From the NCBI RefSeq assembly GCF_037038585.1, contig NC_092523.1, forward strand, positions 27,967,501 through 28,031,500: a DNA stretch of 64,000 bases, read 5' to 3'. Positions 12,501-27,500 of this stretch are shown here, in pieces. The first letter of the stretch is position 1; each line of letters starts with the position of its first letter. Made by a program: the position numbers and the translations under genes. The notes beneath the pieces were generated by a model. It had not been told where the DNA came from. It worked only from the letters and a program-made list of their open reading frames with translations, and did no database searches. This stretch comes from Patagioenas fasciata. Its lineage: Eukaryota; Chordata; Aves; Columbiformes; Columbidae.

Positions 12501-15500
12501 GACATTATAATTGGTAGTTGTGGAGAGCCACAGTTTGTTACGTTCCCACTTACTTTTTTTTTTTTTTTTTTTTTTAAGAACTGTTTTATTAAATTCATGT
12601 TGACATCAGGGAGATGGCCTGCTGAGGAAGGTGTAAACTCTGGTCTCTCTGCTTTCCTTGAACTCATCAGAATGGCAGGATGAGAGACAGGAGGCTTTCA
12701 TTTATATTCCAGAAAGAGAAGGCAATAGGAAATAAGGCAAACTTAACAGTCTAACAAATCCGGTAGCTCATTTCCTGAACATAGCTAACCTTCCGTGCTT
12801 TGGCGAGGTGGAAAAGGACGCAAAAGTGACATGAAAATCCTATTTCCATCTAATTTGAGCACCAGAGCTGGGGACTCTGAACTGTGGATAGGTTTCCTGT
12901 TTGCATAAAACAGAATAATATCCCACTTTTCACTTATTTTCTGTACATTAGCTGCCACCGTAAATAAGAAAAAAGAAACAGGGAATTAGTGGTGTAGCAG
13001 GAGATGTCTGTATATGAATACTGGTCTGTTGTTTTTTTTTTTCCTAGGATGCTGTTGTTTGTATTCACAGATAAATTAAATAAATAGGTAATGCACAGCT
13101 CTCAGAACAGGTTTTTCATGCTGTCAGTGGCTGCAGACATTGAACTGCTAGTGTATGGTCATTGCATGCTATTTTCACTGTGACAGGTAAAAACTGAATA
13201 GTGTACAGTGATCTAGTGGTGTCTGAATCGAGACTGCAACCTCTTGCATGTGGTCAAACACTGTCCCAGAACTCCAGTGCAAACAATTGGGTGTGTTCCT
13301 AACAAGCACATGATAGCATAGGCATGTTTCCATTTGCTACGGACTCTCCTTACACCGCTGATCTTCCAGGTTAGATTTGTGGGGCACAGAACTGCATTTG
13401 TACTTTTGGTGCTAAGTTGTTAGACATGTCAGTACAAAGTTTGCTTATTGAACCTGCTTTTCAGTTAAATACTCAGAAAATGTGTATGTGTGTGTGAGGG
13501 GGTGTCCCATACAGAAAGGATAAAAAACACCGTTTCAATGAGTTCCTGTTAGAAGTTGTACTTGTCAAACCACTGGCATACAATCCTGATCCATGATAAA
13601 ATAATTAGGCTAGAAGAGCCTCACCAAGAGGTGATCTTGTTCTTTTTCTCGGCCTAAGACCGAGTTGTTGCTATCATTGTTTATTAATATGTTATTTTGT
13701 TTCTTCAGGACCTCCAGTGATGACCAATTCACTGCTTTCTCAGGCATTCTGTTCTGTTATGGCACGTCTCCTCTGACAAAGTTTTGCTGACACCTAGCCT
13801 GAGTCTGTCTTGGCATAGTGTGTGACCATTGTGTCTTCTATCACCCACAGCGTGCATAGAAAACAGGCTCTTTCCTTTCGCTATGCAATTGCCCTTCATG
13901 TACTTGAAGACTGTTATTAATATTTAACTCAAATTAACATGCCCTTCTAGAGGCTGTGAAACTCCAGCTTATTTTACTGTTTCCACGCAGCTCGTGTTCT
14001 CTAGAACCCTAATCATTCTTGCTCCCTCTTCTGGATTCACTCCAGTAGGGTGTTGCTCTTGAAGTGCAGTGTCCCAAACAGGAAGTCAGTGTGACATCGT
14101 TATGGGATTTATTTTTCATAAATGGTGGATTATTCTTAACTATATACTAAATTCCTTACTTTAAAGATTTGTTTCCTGAACCTCCAGACAGTGTTTTAGA
14201 CAAGTTTGATTTTGCTCATGGAACAATAATTCTGTTTCCCTCTCCACAGCAAAGAGGTTGGAATCCTATCAAGAGATGGATTCAGAGGATGAGGATTCAG
14301 CTGATCATCAGTGCGGCACTTCGATCCATATGTCAAAATGGCAGGGGCACAACTGCAGAGCTTTGAATGAAACTTTGAACAGAAAGTCTTTGGATCAGTT
14401 GCCTGGTAGTTCCCCTGTGTTAGTAAGCGAAAATGGAGCAGGCGATGTGCCGCACTCAGGACATGTTGCTTTCAGCAGCCCCATTGTAAGTAAAAGCTGT
14501 TGGTTTTGATGCTAAATTTCTGAAGTAATTCGTGAAGGAATATTGTTTTACCCCCATTTGATCACAGTGCTTATAATTTAAGAAATCCTTTCTCTTTTCC
14601 ATCAAAACCAGGGCCTCCCACGGTTGTTTGTCTGCATCCTATTTACAGCTGGCATTGCAGATTTATGTTGGGTCACGTAGGTGTGTGCTTTGGTTCGTTG
14701 CTTCTCTAAGTCCATGGTTACTCCAGCTAAAATGACCGGCTTCACCTTAATAGCAGTTTGTTCTTTTGTTTTAAGTGATTTATAGCATTTTCTTTTGGTT
14801 TTAGTATGAAATATCTAGATGACCAATATTTATTGGAGATTACAAGCAGTAAAAACTCTTCTTCTGTATGTGAAAGTGTCTCAGTAGCGTTCATCATATT
14901 TAATCTCTGTTGAAGTGTCTGAACTAAGGTTCCGCTGTTTACCTGTCTGGGCATGAAGTTTGCCATTTCTAATGGGCTAGCACAAGGCAGTGAAGACACC
15001 AGAGTGTTCCTCTTTTTCATAGTGTAACCGACTCTGCATCCAACAAGAGGGAAGTTGTATGAGCTTCTACACTTCATTCATCTGTAACTGATCTAACCTC
15101 CTAATGGACAGTTTCGTTCATTTCATCAATAGGAAACAGATGTAGTGCCAGATGCACAACTGCTGGAGAAGTTCAGACAGATTTCTTCTCATTCGTATCA
15201 ACGATCAGAAGAAGCCAGCAGCAAGTTATCTTTGGAGACAATGTACATCACTGACTTCTTTCTTGCACTGGCAATCTGTAATACTGTTGTAGTTTCGGTC
15301 CCCAATCAGCCACGTCAGAAGGTAAGAAGAACTTATTTTTGGCTGTTTGGCCGTATTCATAAATAAATGAGCTCCCTTTGGTTTGATTACAAAAGGAGAA
15401 AACAATTAATTGGCATTTAAAAAATTATCCTTTTCTCCTGTATTGGTTGCTCCTGTTACAAAGAAGGGCATCAGTGTAAACCGATAGGATGCAATGAGTT

Positions 15501-18500
15501 AATGTGTAATATGATGCTGGTAATGTTTTTCTGTTGCACAGAAACTTGGCTTCAATATTTTTGCTTCCTTGTGTAGACCGTTCATAACCTTTAAAAGACA
15601 AATTTTGAGATCAAACTGCACTTGTGATTTTTTTCTGTGTTCTAGCTATCTCTTTCCAGATATGTTCATGACTTCCTTTAAGAGTACCCTGACACTCAGG
15701 TTACCTTTACCTTTAGGTTATTGTTGTCTGAAAGATAAGAATAATCTCAGAAGACTCCCAGAATACTGGAACTAAGAATGCTCTTACCTGTTCCCTGATT
15801 ATTTGAACAGAATTCCAGCGAAAGCATGGAAGATCAAGTTTCATATGTGTAATAATCTGAAGAAAAAATGCATTGCAGTATGACATGAAGTGATCTCACA
15901 TGGAATGTACAATGCATTTGCTAAACTGTCCTGGTTTAATGGTCTGGAGTGTGTTTAGGTCTTCCTGAGACCACTTGTTTTCAGAGCACACAAACTAGCA
16001 TTTTTTCAAAGATACTACTATTTTTTTTTTTTTTTTTTAGATTGGGATTTTCATAACTCCATATTTTACCAATTTTGACTGTGTTGCAGGATAATTCCAA
16101 AGATCAGCTTTTATTTCCTTTCCCTCCATCCCCTGGTGGTTTCCATTTGTTGACTTTGTCTTTTGAAAAAAATGTTTCTGACACATGCAGGAATAGACTT
16201 TGGTGTCCATTTAGGCAGTGAACCGACAACCATGGCTGAAGACATTCCTAAAAGGTATCCTGTGGAGTATCAAGTACCTCCTATGCATAAATAAGCCTGG
16301 TATTGTAGCGTGCTTCCAGGCGTTCCCAGAATGTGTAGCAGGCAGCCTACACGTCCACATGTGGATGGGGCAGGTGTGTTCATAGTTCCTAATCAGCCAT
16401 TCCTTAAAGATGATGCAGAAAAATATACAGGCAAGATTCTCAGTTTTTTAGAGAATAATATTTCTGGATGACTTGCTATCAGGAGAGAAGATCCCCAGGT
16501 CACTAGTAGGTAGGTTGGGTGGGACAACGTGACATGAGGTTTCCAAGTTCAGGATTAGGAAATGACATGAAAGAGCTCAAGGCAATGGAACGTTTCAGTG
16601 CTCCCTTAGGGAGATACATGAGCCAGCACTATGCTCTCGTGGCCAGGAAGGCCAGTGGCATCCTGGGGTGTATTAAAAGGGTTAGTAGGTTGAGAGAGGT
16701 TCTCCTCCCCCTCTACTCTGCCCTGGTGAGACCACACCTGGAATATTGTGACCAGTTCTGGGCCCCTCAGTTCAAGAAGGACAGGGAACTGCTGGAGAGA
16801 GTCCAGCGCAGGGCAACAAAGATGATGAAGGGAGTGGAGCATCTCCCTTATGAGGAAAGGCTGAGGGAGCTGGGTCTCTTTAGTTTGGAGGAGACTGAGA
16901 GGTGACCTTATTAATGTTTATAAATATATAAAGGGTGAGTGTCATGAGGATGGAGCCAGACTCTTCTCGATGACAACCAATGGTAAGATAAGGGGTAATG
17001 GTTTCAAACTGGAACACAAGAGGTTCCTCTTAAACATGAGAAGAAACTTCTTCTCAGTGAGGGTGACAGAGCACAGGAACAGGCTGCCCAGGGGGGTTGT
17101 GGAGTCTCCTACTCTGGAGACATTCAAAACCCGCCTGGACGCCTTCCCGTGTAACCTCATCTAGGTGTTCCTGCTCCAGCAGGGGGATTGGACCAGATGG
17201 TCTTTTGAGGTCCCTTCCAATCCCTAACATTCTGTCGTTCTGTGATTCTGTGAAAGGATGTTCCCAGTCTCTATTTCCATGATGCTGAACAGAGACACAT
17301 TACAACTTGCATGCAATTGCAGTAGAACTGAAGTCAGAGGCTGTTCTTTCTTTACACTTTTCAGTGTCAAAGGAGAACCTGCTTCCTGGTGATAATTCAT
17401 TCTTAACTCTGCACCATAATGAGAGATTGATGTCAGCCTTGCATGCCTTGTTCCTTGTTCGTAAGCTATTAGCTGCCTGACTGTTCTGAATAACAGAAAT
17501 TTTCTAACATGGGTGAGAGGGAAGCTGTCTTTTGTTTTAGATTCAGACATTTAAAAAATATTGATAAGGTACTGTATTTTGAACAGTTCTTGTGGCTCGT
17601 TACTGTGAGGGGTATGGAGTTGCTTTACTCTTCACAGGTATCTTGCTAATTCAGAACAAGAATTAAAACCCTTAGTTCCATTTACCACAGCTTTTAAAAG
17701 TTATAATGTCATACTAACTGTTTCATTACTGAAATGGTTCTGATGAGAAGCATACATGGAGTCATGAATCAAACTTGGAATGCATACGGTTTTTAGATCT
17801 GAAGTATCTTTATAATTCTTTTGGTTTGAATAATGAAGCTGTTACAGAAGCTGTTTGGTGTACTCATGGTTATATGTTTAATTGAGCTGGCCATCTTTAA
17901 TACAAGCGGTCAAACTTGTGGTAAATTTTAAAATACCTTGTTCATTAAGAAACATACATAGTTTGTAAGTGTCCCTCTTTAGTGTGATAAAATACAAAGA
18001 ATTTAACATAAATGCTTTCTCTAATTGTTCTGTTTCAGATGAGACTCTCTCCACTGGGTAGGATGCCTATTAAATCTCTTGAGGAAATCAGGCAGATGTT
18101 CCAGAGGTTGTCAGTCCAGAGACTAAGTTCTTCCCCTCTGCCAAGTGTAAAAGAGTCATCGTCTGAAAGCCCTAATAGTTTTGTGAGCAAACTGGCTATT
18201 TTCAAAACAAAACTGTCTTCACCTGCTTTGGATGGAGCTGCCCAAAGGGCTGCTGAACCTCACAATACAGACAGCCCCGAAAATTCGCAAGTGCCTCAAG
18301 AACTAGAGATGGTGAATGTAGCTGCTGGCTGTGAACACAACAGTGCTGTGTCATCTGTTGAGTTGCCTAAACTATGTTATGAAGCTGAGAGTCCAGATGA
18401 AGCTGCCTTGGTTCATGCTGCCAGGGCTTATAAATGTATTTTACAGTCTAGGACTCCAGATCGAGTAACTGTGGACTTTGCAGGTCTGGGATCTTTAACG

Positions 18501-21500
18501 TTTCAGCTTTTGCATATCCTGCCTTTTGATTCAGTGCGGAAAAGGATGTCAGTGGTGGTTCGGCATCCAGTCTCCAACAAAGTGGTGGTTTACACAAAAG
18601 GTGCAGATTCAGTCATGATGGATTTATTGAGAACAGCATCTGAAGGTATCTAGAACTTCTGATTCTTTGCTCACCTTTGCTGTTCTTCAGTACAGTTGAA
18701 GAGATGGCCTGATTCATGAGAAGAGACCAGCAACCAAGCAGAACTATTATCTGTGAATAGTTCTTTATAGGGAACCCAGAAAGTTAGTATTGCCTGTCAC
18801 CTGGTTATGGCTGTGCTGTGTACTGGTGTGGAAACCGAGAGGAACTGTTATTCAAACGATTTAGTAGTGTCTAAGCAGACTCTTTGGAACCAACTGAAGT
18901 ATTTCCAGTTACAAAAGTAACGGAAGTTAACACAAGTAAGGTCATCTGCTTGAATAGTTGGTATCTGCTACACAGTGTGGTGTTTCTTAGGATGACATAC
19001 TTTTTAGCCTTTACCTGTGCTAGTGTTCCTGAGCTGTTGGAGAGAGGTACCAGCAGCAGATGTCACCTGTCTGTGCTTGTGAAGTTTTTTCCCTTTGACT
19101 ACTGACTATTTCTGTGTTTCTAGATGTAATAATAGTATCTGTGAAGTTGTGTGGTGCCTCCCGCTGGGCCCTGTTGTTCAGGGGTAAACATTTTTTGAAT
19201 CTGTCACAGGAGGGATGCACCATGTTGTTTAAGCACTAACTGATTTATTCACACACTGTAGCGAACAGTCATTGATTTTTAACTGGCGGCAGTAAAGAGG
19301 AAGTATTATCTGTGTGTGTTAGAAATAAATACCTAAATATATTTAAGTTCACAAGATGTTCCAAGGGAGTTTTTAAATTGTTTGGGAAGTAATAGAAAGG
19401 AATTATTTTTAAAGGCTTGCTTTCTGCAAAAGAGTTTGATTTCTATCTTCATTCCCAGTGAGGGAGAGGAATATTTCCAGTTCCAAGGGTAGATTTTAAC
19501 TGATCCAACATTAGCCATTTAAAGTCTAGACAAAAGGCCATGATGCACAAACAGTACCTCCAAAATTTTTTGTTGTACTAGGGGGGTAATTTCATGTCTG
19601 GAGATTCCTCTCCTTACTTTGATTCTCAAGCTGAACTTGGAACTTGACTTCTACATGTCCAAAGTTAGCTGAGTTGAATGCCTGTCCAAATAGTCCACCC
19701 CTTAACCCCTTAAATTTTTTAAAAAGCTTTTCTGTGACTGCCCTTTTAGCTCCCTCCCACTAGACCAGTGACAGTAAAGCTGCTTGGTTGTCTGTGCCAC
19801 AGTTCATTTTAGAAAACTGTTTTATTTTAGAAAAACATTTTGATATGTTAGTGGCATCCGAAGATGTGTCAGTACCAGATGGGATCCCCCTGACTTTGTG
19901 TGGACTGGCACACTGCATGCTCACTGTAGATATAGCCACAGTACATAGTGCAAGCATGAAGATACATTCATAGTTAAAATAAAACCTGTTAACATTCCGT
20001 TATTTAAAAAACATACTTAGACTTTCAAAATTTTCTGCTAAACTAGCCTAAGAATGCATATTTAATTTCCTTTCTTTGCTTTTTCCATGATACTAGATAA
20101 TAAAAATTCAGAAATGGAACAAAAAAAGATCAAAGAGAGAACTCAGAAGCATTTGGATGACTATGCCAGAAGAGGACTGCGCACTCTGTGTGTTGCGAAG
20201 AAGGTATTCCTTTTAATTGATATTTTCAAGAATGTTTACAGTGTATGACCAACCTGAGTGATACTGCCAATGGAGCAGACATCACTGCTTCTAAACAGAT
20301 GCTTCTGTTGCTACATTTTGTTTATGCTTCTGTTCTTTCAGAAGGAATTTGCAAGATGTCCCAAGTCAATTCTTGAGTTCTGTTAGATTGCCATAGTTGT
20401 TGTCAGTTTAGGATACCAAGCAGCTTAATAGCCTAATTCTATAACAGGGGCTGTCAAGTAGCCTGGTATTTCTTCAAGAGTCCTGAGCAGGTCTCCTTGC
20501 GTGAAGCTTATCCTGGTTGGAATTCCAGACATGGAAAAATGAAGTCAGACGTGTTTTATTTGGTTTCATGAACAGTTTACAGTGTTATAAGCTCTGGATG
20601 CAAAACTTAAGCGATGTTTTGAGATTCCACTTTAAATTCAAAACTTGCTTAGAAGTAAAATTCCACAGGGATTGAAGCAGGCAAGAAACCTCTTTACAAA
20701 GCCTCATGCAAAGTGAGGGTAAAGGCTGTGTAGCTGTACAGTCGTCAAGCTGTACACCACTGGGCAGTGATTCTGTTACTGTGTCAGTGCTGCAATTAAA
20801 GAGCAGTAGGGAGACTGCTGTGCTCGCTGGCCTCCCTACCTGCTATCTAAATGGAAATCTGTCAGGCAGCCCCAGGAACCTAGAGGGTGCCAGTGAGCAA
20901 CTTGGTTTGTGAACCCTGGGAAAACAATTTGACACTATGAACAGCATGCTGAATCCGTGGGCGTGTTGTGGCAAATCAGTATGCATGGCCAGGGGCTGCA
21001 CTTCTCAGTTCAGTATGTGGACAGCAAAAGTAAGTGAGGACACTTCAGGCGCCTTTGGAAACACAATATAAATACATGCCCTGTGTTTTCTCTGCCTCTG
21101 TAGGTGATGAGTGATACAGAGTATGCAGAGTGGTTAAATCATCATTTTTTGGCCGAAACCAGTATTGACAATAGAGAGGAGCTGCTGTTTGAATCTGCCA
21201 TCAGGCTTGAGACCGAACTAACTTTGCTTGGTAGGTGGAAAATTGCTTTCTACAGAACTAGTAGTTACTACCACTCCTGAATTTTCATAAATCTTGCTTC
21301 TAAGTTTATACTAGTTGTACAACATACTCAAGAAAAATTAGTGCTCTTCTGTTGTTTCTAAAGTTTTACTGATTTGTTTGGTTTTTTTCCAACTCTTTAT
21401 TTGGTTTATTTTTGGTGCTCACTGGAGTTTTAAACTGTGATCATAATAAACACGTGAAATGATAATAACAGATCACAGGCCTGCCTGGACAAATATTCAC

Positions 21501-24500
21501 AGGGCATTCACTTCTGGTCATGTTTTCCATCACTGTTGCATTTGTGGCACAGCAGGTATGCTTGTGCTATGTCTCTCTGTAATAACACAGAGATGAGAAG
21601 TCAGGCATGCTTCTCCGGGAACCATTCCTCTGATGGTCGTTCAGCTGTGCAGAAACCGAGAGGCCAAAACACAATGAAAAACATTTGGTGTAGAGGTGTA
21701 AAAGTTAAATTGCAGACAGTCTGGGATAACAGCTCTAGAGAACTGCCCAGCAAACAACATTTGGAAAACAAAGTGCAAAGATCTGACTGTGGTGGTAAAG
21801 GCAGCTCATGCTAGAAGCTGAAGAGAGACAGATCCTATTGTGTGGAAGGGTGTTGCTTCACTGTTTTTGTGCCACACCTGCTCAGGGCAAATGCCGTAAA
21901 CCTTGGTGCTGAAAGGAATGCTGGGATTACTGGCTTCAGCTTCTGGAGTGAAGCCAGAGCACTGCTGCTGTGGTTTTAAGGGATGATGTGCTATGCTAGT
22001 ACTGTTCTGCACCAGAGTCAGCAGAGGGAAGTCTAGTTGCTGTGGAGACCTGCTGTCCTGCAAGCCAAGTCATTTTTTGCCTCATGTGTCTTGTGGAACA
22101 GTAAGCAATGTGAATTCACTCTAACATTAAATGGGAGTGAGAATAAGAAGGGTAAATGGCTTCATACTGCCCAGATGCTTGCTTTCGGTACCACTGCTGG
22201 CTAGTTACTCCTGCCTGGGGCATTTTGATCTGCAGAATAGGACTACTTACAGCACTTCTCATGATGCTTTTTTGAGCCTTCCTTTGCTTTCTTAACAAAC
22301 ATTAGCTGGTGTAGCTGCAGCTGTAACTCTGACTGTCCTCTTAGGACTGAAAAATGAAGACTTTGTCCTCAAAAGAACAACAAGCAAAAATTCCAGTCAT
22401 CTCAGTATTACCAGGATCATGGAGGACAGCAGTAGTTTGTAGCCCACTGTGTAGGCAGGTGTGGAATTTGTGTGGCTGGCTATATGTAGAGCCTCAGGCC
22501 TTTATTTGAATGGAAATCTATTTCTGGAAAAAATAGTTCTAATGTGCAGCACTAAGCACAGATCTGGATCTCAGCAGTATACATGTTGAAACTGGCTTCT
22601 GTCAGATTACAAAGTGATCAGGTACCTCAGAAGGGGAATGTTAAGTGTCTAGAGTGCGGAAGCTGAAAAAAACACTTTTCTCTCTTTCCTCGGTGCCTGG
22701 CATTGTCTCTCAAAGAAGCTTGCATCAAATACATCCCAGCATCTTCCTTCCTGCCTCCTTTGTTGACTTGCATCAAAATGCAAGCAGAGTGCAGAGCAAG
22801 GACCTGGAGGTTTTCATCTTCCTGGTGAGCAGGGGCCATGAACTCTATGTCCTTTTGTCAGCTGCTTACTGAAGAAATTGCTGTAGCGTCAGAGTTTTCC
22901 CTGACCTTTTGGTTCTTATCCCTCCCCATGTGACAGTTCGTGCTTTATATACAAGTTGCTGGGTGGAGTCCTGTACTAGAAATATGCTAGGAGTTAAAAC
23001 TTTGCTTTGAATTTTTGTATTGTTTGTCTTTCAGAATGAACCTAGCTGCAGCTGGCTGAAGTTTCTTTTTGAGAAACTCCCTTACCCTGAGAATACCACA
23101 AGCCAAAGCATATCTCCTGGTTATAATCTAGTAGCATTTCTATTGTGAGAAAGCCATGAAAATCTCCTGTTCCATGATAAATCTCTGACACTGCAGCTTT
23201 TCAGAGATGGTTCTGCTTTATACTCATGTTGTGTTACCTCACTGTTACCAGAACAGAAGATTTTTTAAGCTGAAAAGAGGACGTCTCTGTTAAAGTCTCT
23301 CTTTTTTGTTGAAATTCTTTCTATAACCATTAAGGACTGGTTGGCAGTGTGGGCAGGAGGAACCACAAAACACAGAGTTTAATGCTATGAATTCAAAGGA
23401 TCTGGGACAGAAGGTACTGCAGTGATGAGCAGCTGAGAAACTGGATGATGAATGGCAGGTCTTTGCAGCAGTGTGCAAAAATATGATACAAGAAAAGGGG
23501 ATTTTGATGTGGAAAATGTGAGGGCTTGAGACAAGAGCTACAGGGAATTCAGCCTGGAGCAGAGATGAAAATAAGGAAGAGAAGTGGGCCTTGAGATCGG
23601 AAGGATCAAGGTTATACGGGGCGAAACAACCATAAGAATGAGAAAAGTTGGTTTAAAAGGGTCTCGTGAAGCGTTGGAGACCCCTGAGTCTGTAACAAGG
23701 GGATCTGTCAACAGTCTGGGATAGAAGGATTTGGAAGGGAGGAATTCCCAAGCATATCCCAATAGGGTGTCTGGTTTGGGTTGTGGATACACACAGAGGA
23801 CGATCATATCACAGTATCACAGTATGTTTGGGATTGGAAGGGACCTCGAAAGATCATCTAGTCCAATCCCCCTGCTGGAGCAGGAACGCCTAGGTGAGGT
23901 CGCACAGGAATGTGTCCAGGCGGGCTTTGAATGTCTCCAGGGAAGGAGACTCCACAGCCTCCCTGGGCAGCCTGTTCCAGTGCTCTGTCACCCTCACTGA
24001 GAAGAAGTTTTTTCTCAAATTTAAGTGGAACCTCTTGTGTTCCAGCTTGATCCTATTACTCCTTGTCCTATCATTGTTTGCCACTGAGAAGAACCTGGCT
24101 CCATCCTCATGGCACTCACCCTTTATATATTTATAAACATTAATAAGGTCACCCCTCAGTCTCCTCTTCTCCAAACTGAAGAGACCCAGCTCCCTCAGCC
24201 TTTCTTCATAAGGGAGGTGCTCCACTCCCTTAATCATCTTTGTTGCCCTACGCTTGACCCTCTCCAGCAGTTCCCTGTCCTTCTTGAACTGAGGGGCCCA
24301 GAACTGGATGCAATATTCCAGATGGGGTCTCACCAGGGCGGAGTAGAGGAGAAGGAGGATCTCTCTCGATCTACTGACCACCCCCCTTGTAATACACCCG
24401 AGGATGCCATTGGCCTTCCTGGCCACAAGGGCACAGTACTGGCTCATGGTCATCCTATTTTCCACCAGGACCCCCAGGTCCCTTTCCCCTACACTGCTCT

Positions 24501-27500
24501 CTAATATGTAATTTCCCAACCTATACTGGAACCTGGGGTTGTTCCTGCCCAGATGCAGGACTCTACACTTTCCCTTGTTAAATTTCATCAGGTTATTCCC
24601 CGCCCAACTCTCCAGCCTGTCCAGGTCCCGCTGGATGGCAGCACAGCCTTCTGGCGTGTCAGCCACTCCTCCCGGCTTCGTGTCATCAGCAAACTTGCTG
24701 ATAGTACGCTCAATTCCCTCGTCCAAATCGTTAATGAATATATTGAATAATATTGGCCCCAGTACTGACCCCTGAGGCACTCCACTAGATACTGGCCTCC
24801 AACTGGACTCCGCACCATTGACCACCACTCTCTGGCTTCTCTCTTTAAGCCAGTTTGCAACCCACCTCACTACTCTATTGTCTAGACCACACCTCCTCAA
24901 TTTAGCTGTGAGGATGCTGTGAGAGACTGTGTCAAAGGCTTTACTGAAGTCAAGGTAGACCACATCCACCGCTCTGCCATCATCCATCCACCTTGTTACA
25001 TTCTCATAAAAGGCTATGAGGTTGGTCAAGCATGACTTACCCTTGGTAAAGCCATGCTGACTGCCCCCCTCTTGCGGTGTTTTGGTTTTGGAAATACAGC
25101 AGCACTAATCCTTCTGCTTGTCTAAATTAAGGTGCCACCGGCATAGAAGATCGCCTGCAAGAGGGTGTTCCAGACACAATACAGGCGTTACGGAAAGCGG
25201 GAATAAAAATATGGATGCTGACAGGTGACAAGAGAGAGACAGCTGTCAACATTGCCTATGCTTGTAAACTGCTGGAACCAGATGACAGAATCTTCACTCT
25301 CAAATCACAGAGTAGAGTAAGTGTAAAATTACACTTTTCTTCAATTTGTTTTCTTTTTCTCTGCTGAAAAAATCAGTCAGACTATATCACAGGGTAATAC
25401 AGAAAAATAAAATGTTTTCTGCAGGTAAAATATGAAATCCTTTATATCTGTGTAACGTTTTTTTCTTTATATACAGTCTAAATGGTGGTTCATTAATTGA
25501 ATACACTGCTTCACTCCTCTTTGTGGTAGGTTAGAGATTTTACATTCTTCACATGTTACTAGAGATTTCAAATGGCAGTTATAGCGTATTAGCAATGTAA
25601 CAATTATTGTCATGCAAATTCTATTGAATTAAGTTTTGTGCTGCTTTGCGTATTATATTCCCTCAGCCCTGCTTGTCTTGTGTAAATGTACAAAGAATTG
25701 TCTCATGAAAGTACGTTGCGCACTATTCAAGGAAACTGCCAACAATTTTATTAGAGCAAAAGCCACCTTCTTCCCACCACCCAGTAACTGGGTCATGTGA
25801 TAAAGAATGGTTAAAAATGCTGTGTTATGGGTGGTGAGTTCAATTTTACTTGATCGTTGTGTCCTCTTGTGGATGCTTGTAACCGGCTGTTTTCAAATAT
25901 TGATTTTTATCAGTTTTTGGTTTCTTAATATAAAAATTACAAACTGTAACTGGTAAAGTCAGTGTATGAAATGTCTCTCCTCAGGGCAGAGACATGAAAT
26001 CTGAGACTGCTTTAAAGGAGTGGAGGATTTTTCTAAGACCTTTTATTTTTCTTTTTTCCTCCACTTATATGTTACTTTAGAAATTCAGTTTGTATCTGCC
26101 ATAAAAGACTGTGTGGCAAGTGGTAGCTGTGGGGAAAATAAAGTGAAAAAGAAAAGGTTTTTAGTCCAGCTGTGTTTGAGGAAATTTTGGGGTTTGATTT
26201 TTGCTAACACTTTTTTCCTTCCTTTTTTCCTACTGGGGAACAAGTGTCTTAATAGTGAGAACTGAGCCCCTTTTGCAGAAGTGCTCTTCCTCCCTCTAGC
26301 TGGGCTTTGAAATAAAAAAAGAGACAGGATTCAATAGTGTTGCATTTCAAAGTAGAATAATGAGAAGGATTTAAAAATATGTATTTTCTTCTATTCAGCA
26401 CACACATTACATATATTGATATCAAGAATCTTTTGGGCATCTTACATATTCTGACAACTTAAAAAATTCCACAAGGCCAGTTCTTCAGTAATTCATTGCA
26501 GTTTATCTATAATCTGATTTGAAATGCACTTTTGGCTTTGCATACCAGACAAAAGAAATGTAGAGAACAAAAGTCTTTTATCAAAGCTGTATTTAGATTA
26601 CAGAATCCTTAATGGTTGTTTTTTCTGCCAGTCTATGGACATTTTCTGATTTGCTTCAGTTTTTCCCTTCACCTAGTACAATACCCAAGCCAATCTACTC
26701 CAGCAACGTTAAATCACAGGCAGGCCCTTTGTGATTTTAAAGGGTTATTCAGCCTCATGTCTGAGCCTTTCTGGATTCAAGTGAAATGCTACACAAGGGC
26801 ACCCTTTGATGTTTTTTCCATATGTATTTTATAAATTGAAAAGGGAACCAGAACACAAACAGTACTTAATAAATTACCTTTCTCTTGTGGTTAATCAGGA
26901 TGCCTGTGCCTTGGTGATGAGCAAAATTTTAGAAGGCATCCAGAAGAATACTTCTGCCAACAAAAAACCCAGTCAGAAACTTGGGAATGTCTCTGCAAGT
27001 CCCCCCACCCAAACTCCAGGGTTCAGTGCCGGCCTGGTTATTGATGGAAGGACTTTGGAGCATGTCCTTCATGACAGCCTACAGAATATTTTCTTGGAAC
27101 TCACAGAAAAATGTCAGGCTGTAGTCTGCTGCCGAGCCACACCGCTGCAGAAGAGTGTCCTGGTCAGACTGGTGCGAAATAAGCTAAAGGCAATGACATT
27201 GGCTGTCGGTGAGTCCTGTGGTTATCTTCTTTTCTCTGAAAAGAAGCAGAAGCCAGTTTCTTCTATATTTTTGTTAATGTCTGTCAGAAAATTTACTTTA
27301 CAAGGAAGATAATCCTTTGACTTGTAGTTGTCTCTTGTGTAAGATGATGTTAGTCTTCTGAACTAGCAAATTTAGTTCATAAACTTGCTCATGGTAATCT
27401 TAAAACAACAAAAACAGCAGCAGTCGTGCACGGTGTTATGGAACATGTCCAAAGGAGCAAGTAAGGGGATTTTCCTTGTCATTCTCCATCACAACCCCCA

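Noticed and set aside
16021..16044. Poly-T followed by ag, which looks like a splice acceptor
   Set aside because: No coding sequence continues from it and the ATP10D frame is complete without an exon here.
23890..25029. The 379-residue ORF as a possible host gene
   Set aside because: It carries CR1 reverse-transcriptase motifs ([15 protein letters not shown]) and ends in CR1 3' octamers; it is a retrotransposon.
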